NCBI GenBank assembly: GCA_034769895.1
Contig: JAWRYS010001442.1
Location: 434,001 to 498,000, forward strand
Direction: 5' to 3'
DNA length: 64,000 nucleotides
Source: Magicicada septendecula
Lineage: Eukaryota; Arthropoda; Insecta; Hemiptera; Cicadidae
The first letter of the stretch is position 1, and the number at the start of each line of letters is the position of its first letter. The notes under the pieces are model-generated. The model saw nothing but the letters and a program-made list of their open reading frames with translations, did no database searches and was not told where the DNA came from. This document shows positions 35,880-47,936 of the stretch, piece after piece. Made by a program: the position numbers and the translations under genes.

Positions 35880-38800
35880 CACAGTTTAAGTCACCTATGC
35901 TCTTTTAAGACTTCATGCACATTGCACACAGCAATTATATGATAACCATTTCAAACTAAAGTCTGGAGATGTCAACGCTCGTAGCGGTCGTCACTGGTAA
36001 AACTTACTTAAGCTACTAGCTCGTGCAAAGTTAAAAGTTACATTGAAATAAGTATTTATCTAAAATTTAAAGATGAGTTTTAACAGTAATTCAATAGAAT
36101 CTTTAAAAAATTGGTTAGGAATACATAGGTAAATATTACCGTTATTCACGCCAATACCAGTTCTAATAACTGATATATAGTCGGGAGAAACTATTCAGGG
36201 CCTATGTATAGCTGGTAAGATTTAAGTATACTTTCAAAATATTGAATATCGTTAGAATAAGAAATATCCTGAACATAAGGTGAAGGAAGCTATGCAAGAG
36301 TTTTTTATGAATATATTGTTTCCTAAAGTTTATTCAGTCTGTTGTACACATATTGTACCGTTGGGACGACCCACTGCACGCCGGTGAACAAGTGACAACG
36401 AAATTACGCGTATATTAATTTTAGCTGCATTTACAGGTATCAATAATTACTCTACATATTCACTGACACAGATTCTCCAGCTCTTGGTTTATAAAATGTA
36501 AATTTAAAACTCATACCTCTGTTTTGTTTTGTACATGCTACATCTTTTTATACACGAGTAGACGGTTTTCTCTACTAGAAGACAAGTAGTGCACGTCTGT
36601 GAAGAAACAAATTTATTAAAGAATTTTTATTTTTACATAAAGATCACAGTTATACATGAGATACTCACACTCCAACATACTCTACTTAGAAATTAAACAT
36701 ATTTAATTACTACCCACAATATAAAACTCGTTCCTTTATAATCTACGGAATTAACAGCCTACAGGTTCCATGAAGTGTTCCCACAGTTGTTATTATATTA
36801 CCGAAGAACAAAAATTGTCAATTTAAATTTATATTTAATTTTTAAAACATTATAACGCGTATATTAATGCTCTTTTCTTTATAAGCATTTAATGCTCTTA
36901 ATTTAATGTGTAAATTTAACGAGGCTTATTGTGGAAGATCAAAACAGAGAAGTTCAAAAACTTATTATTTGTAGCAAACAAATACTTTTTTTTTATAGAA
37001 ACACGTTATCACTATTGTTTTCGTAATGCTGGTAAATGAGGATTTTATTGAAACAAACACCTACAAAAGATAATGTTACGCTTTCAGGGCTTAAAGCCGG
37101 CAAGTTATTTTCCCAAAATACTCCTCAGACACGTACACACTAATGACGTAACTTCCAAGAAAGTAAAGTTTTAATTCAATTATATCGTGAGTCTTTTGTT
37201 ATTTCCTACACCCTGTTGCTTGTAATAAGATTATAAAAGTAAGATTTATAACATTGCGGTTACAGAAACCTTAAAGTCTTTGTTTATATTAATTTGTTTT
37301 GTTTTATCTTCATTTCTTCACAGCTATTACAGTATTACAAGTACAATATTCTAACAATACATTATATGAAATAAAATAGGATCACCTTATAAAACCGTGT
37401 TTTGGGACTTTCCTTACCTACACGAACATAAATGCTGCATGTCCTTGGTTTATTCCATTCTTCTTTTGAGACAGTACCTAATCATTAATTTTTCCCCATA
37501 CTGCACGCCTGTTTAATTGCCTCACTGGTTTTTTTTTATCCCAAATGTAATTTCGACTAGTTGGCTTGCCCTTTGCAAAATCAGATTGTAATATGCCTCC
37601 TAAGTTTCTAAAACATTAGTGATTCAAAACTGTAGTTGCATATCCTAAACAATAGACACTGTGAGATTTTTCTTTAATTATGTTTAAAATTTGTATGTTG
37701 CCATCTCCTTGTCTTGAGTTTAAAAAGATTCATTAGTTTACAGCCCAAAATGTAATAGATTTGGAAGATTTTATATCCTTTTATACTTATTTGTAATTAT
37801 GAAGTTTACACTTTATTTATAATATATAATATTTAAACGTATTATATACTTTTCAATTTTCTGTCAAATCTGTTGTACAGATTTGTAATCAGTAAACATG
37901 AACAAATTTATATTTTACCTTAGATGGCGAACAAATATTGTGTTGAGTCACCTGTGTTAGTAGGTTTGGTATTTTATTTTAGTAATGGTTTGCGATCTAT
38001 TGTCACCGTACGTATATTGAAATCCACTACCTTCGCCGAATATAACTTGTCAGCGACACGCCCTGCTCCGACACACACAGAGGCAGCATCAATATACTTA
38101 CTGATTCTTCTACAACTTTCCTTAAAATTTTTGTCTGAAAAACATGCAACAATAAAGGGTATAAAATAAAATTTAAGTATATGATTCTGTAATATAATTC
38201 AAACGTATAATTTACTGGCACATGTATAACATTATAGCACTGGTTGTTTAGGTAACAAATCCCATCAGAAGCTGATCGAAAATGAAATGTTTACTCACAA
38301 TGGGTGTAAAGGCCGCTTGATTTTTATACAAGAGGCAGTATACACTGGGGTCCAACGTCTAGTGGCTCCTCCTCATTACAGAGGCAACTCTTGTGTTATT
38401 GGTCTGAGTACGTTACAGGTACACGACAATATAAGAAATTTGTAAGTGTGTTTGTGCGTGTGACTATTTTGTAGAATCCACAGTTTGTCTCTGTGGTGAA
38501 CGTTGCACTAACTCTACTAAGGGATCTGCATTATTTTCTCAGCTTAAAAGTAATGTAATACGTCCGTAAATGTTAAAGGAATTTATAGACAAGGAATTTT
38601 ATAACAACATATTATTTACTAATTATAAATTAAATTGTTCATTTAATGTAACTAGTTTTATGGAAAATCGTAAGTCTCTTTTCTTATGTACAGCATAATT
38701 TCAAGAATTTATATTATCAACGTGAACATTTTAGAGGCAGTCGGGAATGCTGAATATAAAAACACCGAATTTATTTTACTGAAAAAAAAAATTGTTTTTG

Positions 38801-39280
38801 CTCCTTCTTATTAGATTTCATGTTTCAGCAATCTTGGATTGCATTTCAGTTTGCTGATACCATGACACAGTGAAATATAGTATAGATTATTTATTCTTTT
38901 CCCTGAGTTTTTATTCAGCTGAATAGCAATCGGACCGTGAAGACAACTGAAAATTGTTTCTAGTTGTTCTGGGCTTAAAAAGTCCTTACGTTTATTTTTT
39001 AACACATATTGCCTTACGGGTTCAAAAAATTCGAATAAAGCAGTAAACGTACATTTTTTAATTAAATGTTAAAAGCTTAAAATTTCAATGCAACGTACGT
39101 TTAAATAGGTGTTTTTCGTTTTAAATTTTAGATTGAAATAAGTGCTCAAAATGTGCAAAAACAACTAAAAGCTGGCAGGATATTTTATGTATTATAAAGC
39201 AGTATGTTTTTTAATTTTATTTTAGGTTTATTACAATGTTCACTTTACACATGTTTAATTTGCTATTTCACACACATTAC
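35880..39280. other. long AT-rich gap, no gene seen
   Basis: Several short frames (for example 37924-38169 + and 38811-39005 -) without recognisable similarity. No repeats beyond homopolymer runs. Confidence 0.4.
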
Positions 39281-39325
39281 TTACAAACAGAATGATCACT
39301 GTTGCACACCACTATAGAAAAATTA

Positions 39326-39371
39326 TTCCGATTATTGCTTTCAAGTTTCTCAGCTCATCGTCAGATCGGAA
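39326..39371 (-). ncRNA. hammerhead-like ribozyme candidate
   Basis: On -: TTCCGAT (39371-39365) pairs perfectly with ATCGGAA (39332-39326) as stem I. Inside lie CTGACGA (39364-39358), T, a weak hairpin, GAAA (39342-39339), GCAA, and UA. Cleavage would be expected between 39333 and 39332. Stem II is weak (AG/CU-type pairing). Confidence 0.5.
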
Positions 39372-39533
39372 ATAATAACAAGAGAATAAAAACCAAACTC
39401 TTCACACCCCCACCTATCCTACTGTCCACACAAACCTCCGCAAACAAGCTATAAGTCAAATGCCTCTTCCCGACATCGAGCCCTGTCACCCCCGTCTGTA
39501 GAGTTACATATTTTCTAGCACATTCCTTGTGTT

Positions 39534-39570
<37 letters not shown>

Positions 39571-39787
39571 ACGTGTGTACATTCTTTTTCAAATCTAACG
39601 TTGTAAGCCTTTCTCATTTGCACTTGTGGACGCGGTCACTCACCCTTATTTCAAAAACATCCATATATGCAAGTTAATTCTTAATGTCATCTATCCGTTC
39701 TCTGTCTTTTATTTCTTAATTATATTATAAAATATATCTTCATTATGAAATTTTGTTTTAGTATTCATTAAATTTCTTTCAATATTT

Positions 39788-40030
39788 CTAACTCCTCCCT
39801 AAGCTTCTTTCAACTGTGTTATTTACTACTTTTAAAATTTCATAGTCTTCCAAAGGATTAAAAAACTTATGTTTCTCTTCTATGAAATGTCTTGCATATA
39901 ACGAATTCGTTGTTCTATTACCTTCTCCACGTTTGTGGTCAGACAACCTGCATACGTATTTCCGTCCTGTCTCGCCTAGGTACACTTTGTTGCATTCTTT
40001 ACATTGTAATTTATAAGTTCCGCTTCTCTG
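39788..40030 (-). pseudogene. GIY-YIG endonuclease of the 39-kb PLE
   Basis: The frame runs SGTYKLQCKECNKVYLGETGRK, written here as its parts: SGTYKLQC with the first strand, the zinc-type CKEC, VYLGETGR as the YIG half, then KRGEGN and SLYARHFIEEKHKF, the helix with catalytic Glu. It ends after NPLEDYEILKVV at a stop near 39788. Compared with other PLEs the tail is about 40 codons short. Confidence 0.8.
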
Positions 40031-40467
40031 TAATGCTGGAAATTTTGTATATATTTATTCCTTATTTAATCAAATACCGTTTCAAATTTTTTAATAGCTA
40101 TATCGACTCCGTATTTATTAAAACATTTTTATTTTTCTGGTATGTGATCGTATGTATGTCAATGACTCTGCATAATTCTTTTCTTCTGGTTCTATTTTAG
40201 TTTTTGTAAGATAATACTTTTCATAACTTTATCCGCTATGTTGGTGTTATATTTATTATTCCTTACAATTCCGTTTATTGTTTTTATCTCTCTATCTTTT
40301 GTTTCTGTCTCTTTTAAACACTTCTGATCTCTATAACAAAATGAATTGATTACCGCCATTTTAAATCTATAAGAATATATACGATTCTCTCGGTATAATT
40401 ATATCAGAATACGACTTTTTCCTAAATATCCCAAATTGTAGTTTTTCATTATTTTTAATTACTATGT

Positions 40468-40800
40468 TTAAATCTCCAAGTAATTTATTTTCTTACCTAT
40501 CTCTTCTTTAAGCTGTGTGTTTTTATCCTCATTATTTACCTCATTTATAAACGCATGCACTTCTTGTATGCTTCCTTCCCAATTTACTAATACATCGTCA
40601 ACGTATCTAGTCCATAATTTTATATTGTCTTTGTACCTAGTGAAGTTTATAAATTGCTTTCCAAAATCAGTCATGTATAATTCTGCAAGAATAGATGATA
40701 ATGAAAATCCCATAAGTAATTCTTTTTTTGTATATAAAACTTTTTATTGAACCTAAAATAGTTTTGATTTAGACAATCTTTAACTACTTTAACCAAATGT
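40468..40800 (-). pseudogene. PLE reverse transcriptase palm
   Basis: VKDCLNQNYFRFNKKFY, then LLMGFSLSSILAELYM, the PLE version of the MGSPLSP turn, then RYVDDVL with both catalytic Asp, and KKINYLEI. The piece from 40468 to 40713 is open for 81 codons. The earlier RT part is on the other strand at 40825-41070. Confidence 0.85.
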
Positions 40801-40824
40801 TTTTATACTTTTATTCTCCCATAT

Positions 40825-41070
40825 TAATGCGCCTATTTATAAATTATCAAAAGATGTTAGCAGAATATTGAAAGAGAAATATGAATTTGGGAAATAATAC
40901 CACATAGGAAATAATGTAAAATTGATGTAAAAACTAGAAAATATTAGAATTAATGAAAATATAAACTCGATATCACTGGATGTTAAGCCCATGTTCACCA
41001 ATATTGCAGTAAATAAAGTTATTAAGTTAATAAACAATAATAATATGGGAGAATACACCTTAAAGACACA
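40825..41070 (+). pseudogene. inverted upstream RT part of the same PLE
   Basis: On +: APIYKLSKDVSRILKEKY, and after a stop ISLDVKPMFTNIAVNKVIKL, the PLE segment with the first catalytic Asp (SLDVK). It ends in NNNMGEYTLK, the same segment where the - strand part begins. Confidence 0.8.
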
Positions 41071-41269
41071 TCTAACAAACACATCTGCTGTCGGTCTCTC
41101 AAGTAGTGAGGTCAAAACTCAGAAAGTTTCTACTTTAATTCTTAAATGGTTTTCGCTTGAGGCCTGTCATTGGGAAGAACCTCTTTTTCACTACATGCAG
41201 CTACACAAGCGATACAACAACGATACGTCAAACTCCATAAAGACCTCTGTTTGTTAAGCAAGACGAAAT

Positions 41270-43672
41270 ATCTCTATTAGTACAGGGCATGTTAACAGAT
41301 CCTTTGTCTTCTCTAGTAGTGCGGGTAGTGAGGGAAGAAGGACGGTGGGTTATTGGGTTACGTTTCTTCGTCGTAGACTGCCGGAAGTTGAACGACGTGA
41401 CAGAGCAAGAACGCTATCCATACATCACGTCGACGATTCACTCGATGCTCTGACTGTTGCATAGTGGTTTGTCACATTGGACCTCGAAGAACGGATATTG
41501 GCAGATGGGGCTTCACCAAAATTAAAATAATAGACAGCTGTTTCGAATCCAATTGGTCTACTCCATTTAAAATTTCAGTTACGGTAAAGCCTTTTGAAGA
41601 TCGTTTTTACAGCTTTAAGGAAGTTCACCCTACTGAGCCGGAAGAAGTGTTCTCTATTCTAGATGGATACAAGTAGTATTTGGGCCATTTGCTCTCGGCA
41701 GCTGGTGTTAGTATGATCCTTGTAAAATAGATACCGTAAGAGACTGACCAGTTCCAAAGAGTAAACACAACGTTCCAAGATCCCGGTGTTATGCTCATGT
41801 TACAGATTTTCTTAAAAGCTTTGCTACTACTGCCAAACCAATACATGAGCTAATGGAAAATAATCGAGCATTCCAGTGCTCAGAAAGGTGTGATCAAAAC
41901 ATTAATTACTTTAAAAAATGTGTATTATATTTTCAGCAAATTCCTCCTTTCATAGCTTCCGATGAAAAGTACATTGTAGACACAAATGTAAGCAACAGTG
42001 GTTTGCTTCAAATAGAGAAGGGTGAAGAACGAGTCATATTGTATTGCAGTAAGCTTTCTAAAGCAGAGAGAATTTATTTTGTTACAACGGTAGAATTACT
42101 GGCTGTCGTCAGAGCTTTGGAGAACTTTCATAAATATCTGTATGGTATGTAGTTTTCACTACGTAGCGACCATGCCGAGCTTGTATGGATATTGAGGTTT
42201 AAAAATCATGAAGAGCTGTTGGAAAGGTGGTTTGAAACTTTACAGTAGTACAATCTTAAGGTATAACATCGAACATCTCCATATTAATGCAGATAGTTTA
42301 CCTTGAAGACCGTGCTCAGACGTTTGCCGACATTGCCGCAGAAAAGAAGAACAGAACGCAAATGAACAAGTTGAAATCAGTATAATATATTTCTTAGACG
42401 ACATACATAAGGTTTCCAGAAAATCAGATAGATGATGAAGACATTGAACCGATTTTGATGGTAAAAGAGGAGGATTGTCGCTCCGATGTTACGGTTTCTT
42501 TCTGAAGAGCTACTGTGCACAGTTGGAACCTCTACATTCAGAAAACAAATTGACAAAAATATTTGGCAAGGTGCTGATGGGCGAGTTGTGGTAATGCAGC
42601 TGATAGTTTTTTGAATTAAAGTGTAGTTTGATTTAAAAGAGATTCATGATATAGCGTGTGGACATAATATTAGTATCAATACAAAAATTGACCAAATACG
42701 GAAACAATTCTATTGGCTTCATCTTCGCCACACTGTAGAGGAATGGTGTTGGACCTATAATACATGTGCTGCAACTAAGGGTTCACAAACGAGAAACAGC
42801 GAGAAAATGGGTCAGTATTACCTTTGCCTGACATTCGAGAGAATTTCCGTAGATATTGCTGGACCTTTCCCAGTTAAATGACTATTTTCCAAGTGAGTGA
42901 AGCTTATGCAATCCCAAATCAGGAAGTTACCACTGTGGTAAAGGGGTTAGTCGACAATTTTTGTTATCGTAATGGAGCCCGTATAGAAAATCTATACGGA
43001 TCAAGGGAGGAATTTCGAGTCAGGGGTTTCAAAGAAATTATATCACTTACTCGGAACGTGGAAGATCAGGACAACTCTCTCTATCCTCAGTCCGACGGAG
43101 TGATTGAAAGGTTTAATAGGACACTTAAGCAGAACCTGTGGAATGTTGTTTGGTAAGAACCAAACAGACTTAGACCGGTGCATACTGTTAATCCTAATTT
43201 GCGTATAGGTCATCGGTACACGACACAACCGGCATGACGACAGTTTTCTGAGGCCTTTATGTTTGGATTTCCAAGACTCAAACATAGCAGAAGTAATCCT
43301 ATCAATTAGAAGACAACAACGAGAAACGAGTCACTTGATACGAGTACAACTGAAGATAGGCAGCGGCGAAATGAAAACGCGGTATGACATTCGCAGCAAA
43401 AGTGTGGATTTCGTTGAAGGATATCAAGTTTAGTTGTGCAACCCAAAGCGCCGTTGTGGTCGCTCTTCTATCTTCAGGTTAACTGGCAAGCGTCATGTAC
43501 AGTAGAAAGGAGAACCAACGATGTTGTTTATCAGATACAACAGGAAGAACAGCGAAGATTCACCTCGATCCCGTGGGTGGTCGTCCACCAAATCGTCTGG
43601 CCAAGTATTATCGTAGAGACTGTTTACCAGTTCGTGATGAACCGGATTAAGGAGGGAGCAATACTAAGTTAG
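41270..43672 (+). pseudogene. gypsy pol remnants (RT, RNase H, integrase)
   Basis: In order: VVREEGRWVIG and DCRKLNDVTEQERYPY (RT, 41310-41425), the TLDL segment near 41475-41490, RNase H at 41853-42152 (IVDTNVSNSGLLQIEKGEER, then LSKAERIYFVTTVELLAVVR and LENFHKYLYG), and integrase pieces at 42640-43160 (ISVDIAGPFPV, a TDQGR segment near 43000, PQSDGVIERFNRTLKQNL). The last gives the catalytic Glu. The C-terminus near 43430-43610 has the NPKRRCGRS and RRTNDVVYQIQ strands typical of insect gypsy integrases. Many lesions. Confidence 0.8.
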
Positions 43673-43691
43673 TAGGGATTAAAGAGAATTA

Positions 43692-44184
43692 CATAACGCT
43701 CTTGAAAATTTGATATTATCATAAACGTTTCTGGAGTAGCCCAGCGCTTGCAGCTGGCATCATTCCAGGCAGTTCAAGGTGTGTCAAGGTCGTGCATTTT
43801 CCTTGTCTCTTGACTGTTCGAGCAGCTGTAACTACTCAAATTATCTCGGCTCGAAGCACGGAGAATGATACTTGATTTTGGAATCTCAGCAGGTATATAT
43901 AATCCTCAGTGGCAGGCTTAAAATTTCAGTTAACGTCTGGCGATTTTCAAGTGCGGATAGGAGTATTGTGGCAAAGATATCATTTTGTTATTTGGTGCGG
44001 AACTGTTATAACCTCAGGTTATTATTGTTTATGGGACAAATGTAACTTGAGTTATACCAAAAACTGCTTTCTGATTTATAACCGTTGCTTGTGTACAAAT
44101 ACAATTTGAAATTAGTGACTGCATTGGTATCACTGATTCTGTTTCCTCTTAACATTACGAAGATCGGTGTGAGCGTCGTAACAA
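43692..44184 (+). repeat. 3' LTR of the 41-kb gypsy element
   Basis: Ends GTCGTAACA. It contains GGAATCTCAGCAGG and TATATATAA (43875-43902), then CTCAGTGG. The stretch GGCGATTTTCAAGTGCGG and the following GTATTGTGGCAAAG match the - strand of 59828-60274. The left end, CATAACG, is a presumed mutated TGTAACG. Confidence 0.65.
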
Positions 44185-44189
44185 TATTT

Positions 44190-45090
44190 ATCCCCTGCCT
44201 GTATGTTAAGCTTTTACAGAGAATAAGTCCTGATGTATTTGTTTAAACTGTGTTAGTTTTGAGTTCTATTGTTTTATGTTTATAGACTGCGTATACGTTT
44301 AATTTCACACATAATTAAATGTATTCCTCACGACGACCACTGACTTTTATCGACGTGTATGTTATCATATTAGTGTTTTGTAGTGTATATACTCAAGACA
44401 GTATGCCCTACATTTAATATATGCGGATTCTTACCCGAAATATTATAGTGGCAATGTATAAGATAGACATGAGCGCGTGAGAATAATACGCAGGCAATGA
44501 CGATACATAACGCAACTCTCATTGAAAGGACAGAGACGAGAGAACGCCGTGTTTTATATAGCGTTATAAATAAGAGAAAATGTAAAATGCTAAAGCTTAA
44601 GAATACCTATTTTATTCAGAAAAACATGAATGTCAGTGTAGGTGGACTACTTTGCTGAGGGTATGTGACGAAATATATTCAAGGGAAGCAGCTATGAACA
44701 ACGTTTTACAAGTAGTACTACACCTCTGCTGTGCGTTAGTATTGTAAGCTTTTTCTTGTACAAGCACACTGAATGGAAAAATGGAACTCCATGCCTGGTA
44801 ATGGAAGTCACGCAGGAAAACTGTATTTAATAAACCGTTTGCAATTATAAATACCTGATCTAATTTTTCAAATGTCGACAGTTTTTCTTATTAAGGGTAA
44901 GAATATGTTAAGGCAGCTGCTTGTTTTTCTTTTGACCTCAGTAACAGAGATGAAAGCTTTTCGATTTGAAAAGGAATAACAAACAGTCAATGCACAAACG
45001 AAGGTCTGTAATTTGTGTCAGTCATTACTTTCAGTAAAAGTCACAATTCTGCTTTTAATTTCAGATGTCTTCTAAGACCGTGTAGTTATG
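44190..45090. other. gap without recognised genes
   Basis: Nothing recognisable. Confidence 0.4.
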
Positions 45091-45099
45091 GCATGACAT

Positions 45100-45890
45100 T
45101 ATCATTACCAAAGCAAACTTAGTACACAGTATATTAGATTTTGTAATTTTACGCGCGCGCACGCGCGCACACACACACATACGTGTGTGTATATATACTT
45201 ATACCCAAACATACATACATATGTGTGTATGTGTGTGTGTATAAATACATGTGTGTGTGTGTGTGTGTGTGTTACTATCCTCATATTTCTTAATTTTGAA
45301 TCTTGTGGAGTACTTGTGTGTTGGTTGACTGTTGTTATGGTTTCCTGTTGGTTTTTGGTATTCAAATTAGAATTATTGTGTGTGATTGTGGTGTATATAT
45401 TAGTATTTTGTGTATTTTCCATGTTGAGTGCTTTGAAAATTGCGTCATGTTTTGTATTCATTTGTATTTGCTCAGGAATTAGTTTGTTTGGTAAGTTATT
45501 TTGTGTTTGTATATTTGTAAATTTTCCCAAATGTTCATTATGGTGCCTTTGAATGGTATTTCTTATTAGTGTCATGTTGGTTACGTCGGGAATTCATGTC
45601 CAGTGTTTATTGCATGTGTGGACAAATTAGATTTATATATTTCTGATTTTTGTATGCGTTTAGATGTTCAAAATAACGTGTATCAGTTGTTTTTTGTTTG
45701 TCTTATGCAACATTTATTGCAATATTGGAATTCAATTTTGTATATACCGTTAGTAGTTGTATTATATTTTACGTGTGGGGGTTATTTAGTTTTTTATAAA
45801 TTATTTTTAATAGATTTATGCTATTTTAATGTCTGTGTTTTCAAATAGTTCTATTAGCTTTGTCATTTCATTATTTATGTAATTATATTG
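45100..45890 (-). pseudogene. GIY-YIG endonuclease of another PLE family
   Basis: Read right to left: LFENTDIKIA near 45830, NGIYKIEFQYCNKCCIRQT near 45760-45700 (GIY strand, Cys pair and damaged YIG, with IRQ for IGQ), RYFEHLNAYKN near 45680, STHAINTGHEF near 45620-45590 and VTNMTLIRNTIQRHHNEHL near 45575. These are the PLE endonuclease motifs in order. A 156-codon open piece (45105-45575) holds the C-terminus and an Asn/Thr/Gln-rich tail ending in CA-repeat-encoded His-Thr. The family differs from the 39-kb one. RT sequence is absent, so it is 5'-truncated. Confidence 0.7.
45151..45272. repeat. CG/CA and GT microsatellites
   Basis: Alternating CG, CA and GT runs. They form part of the open frame's repetitive end. 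Confidence 0.9.
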
Positions 45891-45899
45891 TAAAAATGA

Positions 45900-47120
45900 G
45901 CAGTCTGCCTCTGCGTAAATCAAACATACAACGCAAACCACCAATGACAAACTACTGAATACAAAACTCTTCTCAATCTTAAAATTTGATTCGCAAGTAA
46001 TGTCTTATCTTCCGGAATAATTTTTGCTTTTCACAATTATTCATAGAATTTTGAGAAAAAATTAGTTTAAAAAGATTATAAATGTTAGCGCGGATAATGG
46101 AAATAACGTGAACTAGAAGTGTCAGGGAGAACGATTGTTGAAAATATAAATTTATAGGAGAGACCATCTCTTCGAAGAAATAAGACACTTAATGTTGTTT
46201 TCAAAGACTTCAAGTTACAGGTATCATTGGAATCAGATCATTTACACATAATCGTAACAATTTTATGCACAAGTTATATTTTACATTTTGCCCAGACGAC
46301 GAGGAGTATTCTTGTCTCAGTAGTCGCAGTAAAACTACCAAGAATACCTCGTCACAATATGGACAAAATGTGTCGCTTAAAGAAACTAAATTAGAAACGT
46401 ATTATTCCACAGAACTGTTGTTTTCAAGTAGCATCCCTATCTCAGTATCTGTGTACTTCATAATACAACATTTTACAAAATTATCAGTAGCTAACTAGAA
46501 AGCCTTAGCCTCAAATATAATGAAATTGTATATTAAATTTAATTAATTTTGTCTCTGTTTCTTGTAATTATAGGCTATTGCTTCTTGTGGAAAACGCTGT
46601 AATATGTAGCAGACAGGTGGCCAAATGTCTGGAAATGTGGGATTTTTACGCACTAAAAACCCCACCTTTCTCCAGGATCACCCGAGAGGAGACCGCTTTC
46701 TCATTGACTTAGCCTGGAGCTACAATTTTTTACTGTGCTGCCTCCTTCTTACTATCACGGGTCATGCAAATACCTTTTGTTTTTTTTTTATGATCCAGCA
46801 GGGACTGCTTGGCAATTGCATTCACTGAAGCATCAATCCAACAGTCCTATCGGGATCAAACATTTTGATCCTTAAGGTAAAGTTCAAACGGTCATGCTCA
46901 AAATGTATTTCGGAAAAAGTATAAAAGATGCTGTCTTTGAACAATGTGCAGTACCTGCATTGAAGGAGTGCCACCCTTCTCATCCTGTGAAGACACCCAC
47001 GAAAATATCCATGGCCTCACGGGAAGTACGTAAGACAAAAGTGCTATTAATTCTGTTATTATTATTAATAGTAGTTGTTGTAGTAGTAATAGTATAATTA
47101 TTATTATTTTTTTTTTAGTA
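45900..47120. other. gap without recognised genes
   Basis: Two frames (46265-46498 and 46625-46828, +) resemble nothing known to me. An inverted repeat at 46298-46314 with 46339-46353 can form a hairpin. An ATT/GTA-rich simple run lies at 47043-47108. Confidence 0.4.
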
Positions 47121-47173
47121 GATGGTTAGTAAGGATCGGTCAAAAATAACACAAATTTTAACTATTTTGCTTC

Positions 47174-47205
47174 GACGTTTCGACAATATTTATTGTCATC
47201 TTCAG
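47174..47205 (-). ncRNA. hammerhead-like motif in a retroelement tail
   Basis: On -: CTGAAGA (47205-47199), T, a hairpin with the perfect six-pair stem GACAAT/ATTGTC (47197-47182), GAAA (47181-47178), CGTC. An A-run with TAATAAT follows some 60 bases later, as at a retroelement 3' end. No stem I is evident. Confidence 0.45.
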
Positions 47206-47292
47206 GACCTGTGTGTGAAATACAGAAGAAATGTCAAACACAACGGAGCAATTAAATATTTGTGTGAACGTGTTCGTGTATGTGAGTGTGTG

Positions 47293-47896
47293 CGTTTAAC
47301 AATTGACCAATGAGCTACACTTGGTTTGTCTAAAACTCTAGATACAACATTTACAGCAAACGTATGTCCGGACGACTTACAATTTGCAAAAACATCAAAT
47401 TGCCGACAGCTTCAAGATAAGGTACATTACTTACAATAGTTTTTGATAAATATTCATCATGATTACAGTCAATTGGCGTGGATACAATATTAGCTTCTGA
47501 CATATTAAACTTTTCTAAGATTTCGTTAATATAAGTACTTTGATGAATGAAAACAGACCCACCATTCAATCTACAAATTTCCATTCCAAGATAATTAGTA
47601 ACTTCTTTAGTACTAGTAATTTTAAATTTTTTACTCAAATCATTCAACAATATATCAATCAAACTTCCATTTGAAGCTGCAATAAGTCCGTCATCTACAT
47701 AAATTGCTAACAAGATCTTATTATTATTTTTGTTATATATGTATAAACATGGGTCACCCGTAATTTGACAAAAATCTAAATTTACAAGAAAATTAGTGAA
47801 GTGCTCAGTCCAGCATCTTGGTGCTTGTTTTAAGCCGTATAAACTTTTCATTAATTTACATACGCTTGAGCTTCCATCATCAAAATCTTCAGGTTG

Positions 47897-47936
<40 letters not shown>

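Larger units (their letters stand above)
39286..41095 (-). mobile_element. Penelope-like element with inverted 5' part
   Basis: From right to left on -: RT palm (40468-40800), GIY-YIG endonuclease (39788-40030), 3' region with a GT microsatellite (39535-39570), hammerhead-like motif and terminal CACTGTTGCACACCACTATAG. The upstream RT part is present but on the opposite strand at 40825-41070. The - strand part begins at a MGEN segment (about 40825) that overlaps the last residues of the + strand part (MGEY, about 41045). This arrangement is the 5' inversion produced by twin priming. Confidence 0.8.
41262..44184 (+). mobile_element. decayed Ty3/gypsy pol with 3' LTR
   Basis: A second gypsy family, 5'-truncated inside the RT. 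It holds RT fingers, RNase H and integrase remnants, then a likely polypurine AAAGAGAA (43681-43688) and an LTR (43692-44184). The LTR promoter region matches the solo LTRs at 16.2 and 59.8 kb, which ties all three to one family. Frameshifts and stops occur about every 100 bp, far more than in the 20-kb element, so it is much older. Confidence 0.8.

Noticed and set aside
45187..45552. 121-codon Cys/Val-rich frame on +
   Set aside because: It lies antisense to the PLE endonuclease frame at 45105-45575, which carries the recognisable motifs.
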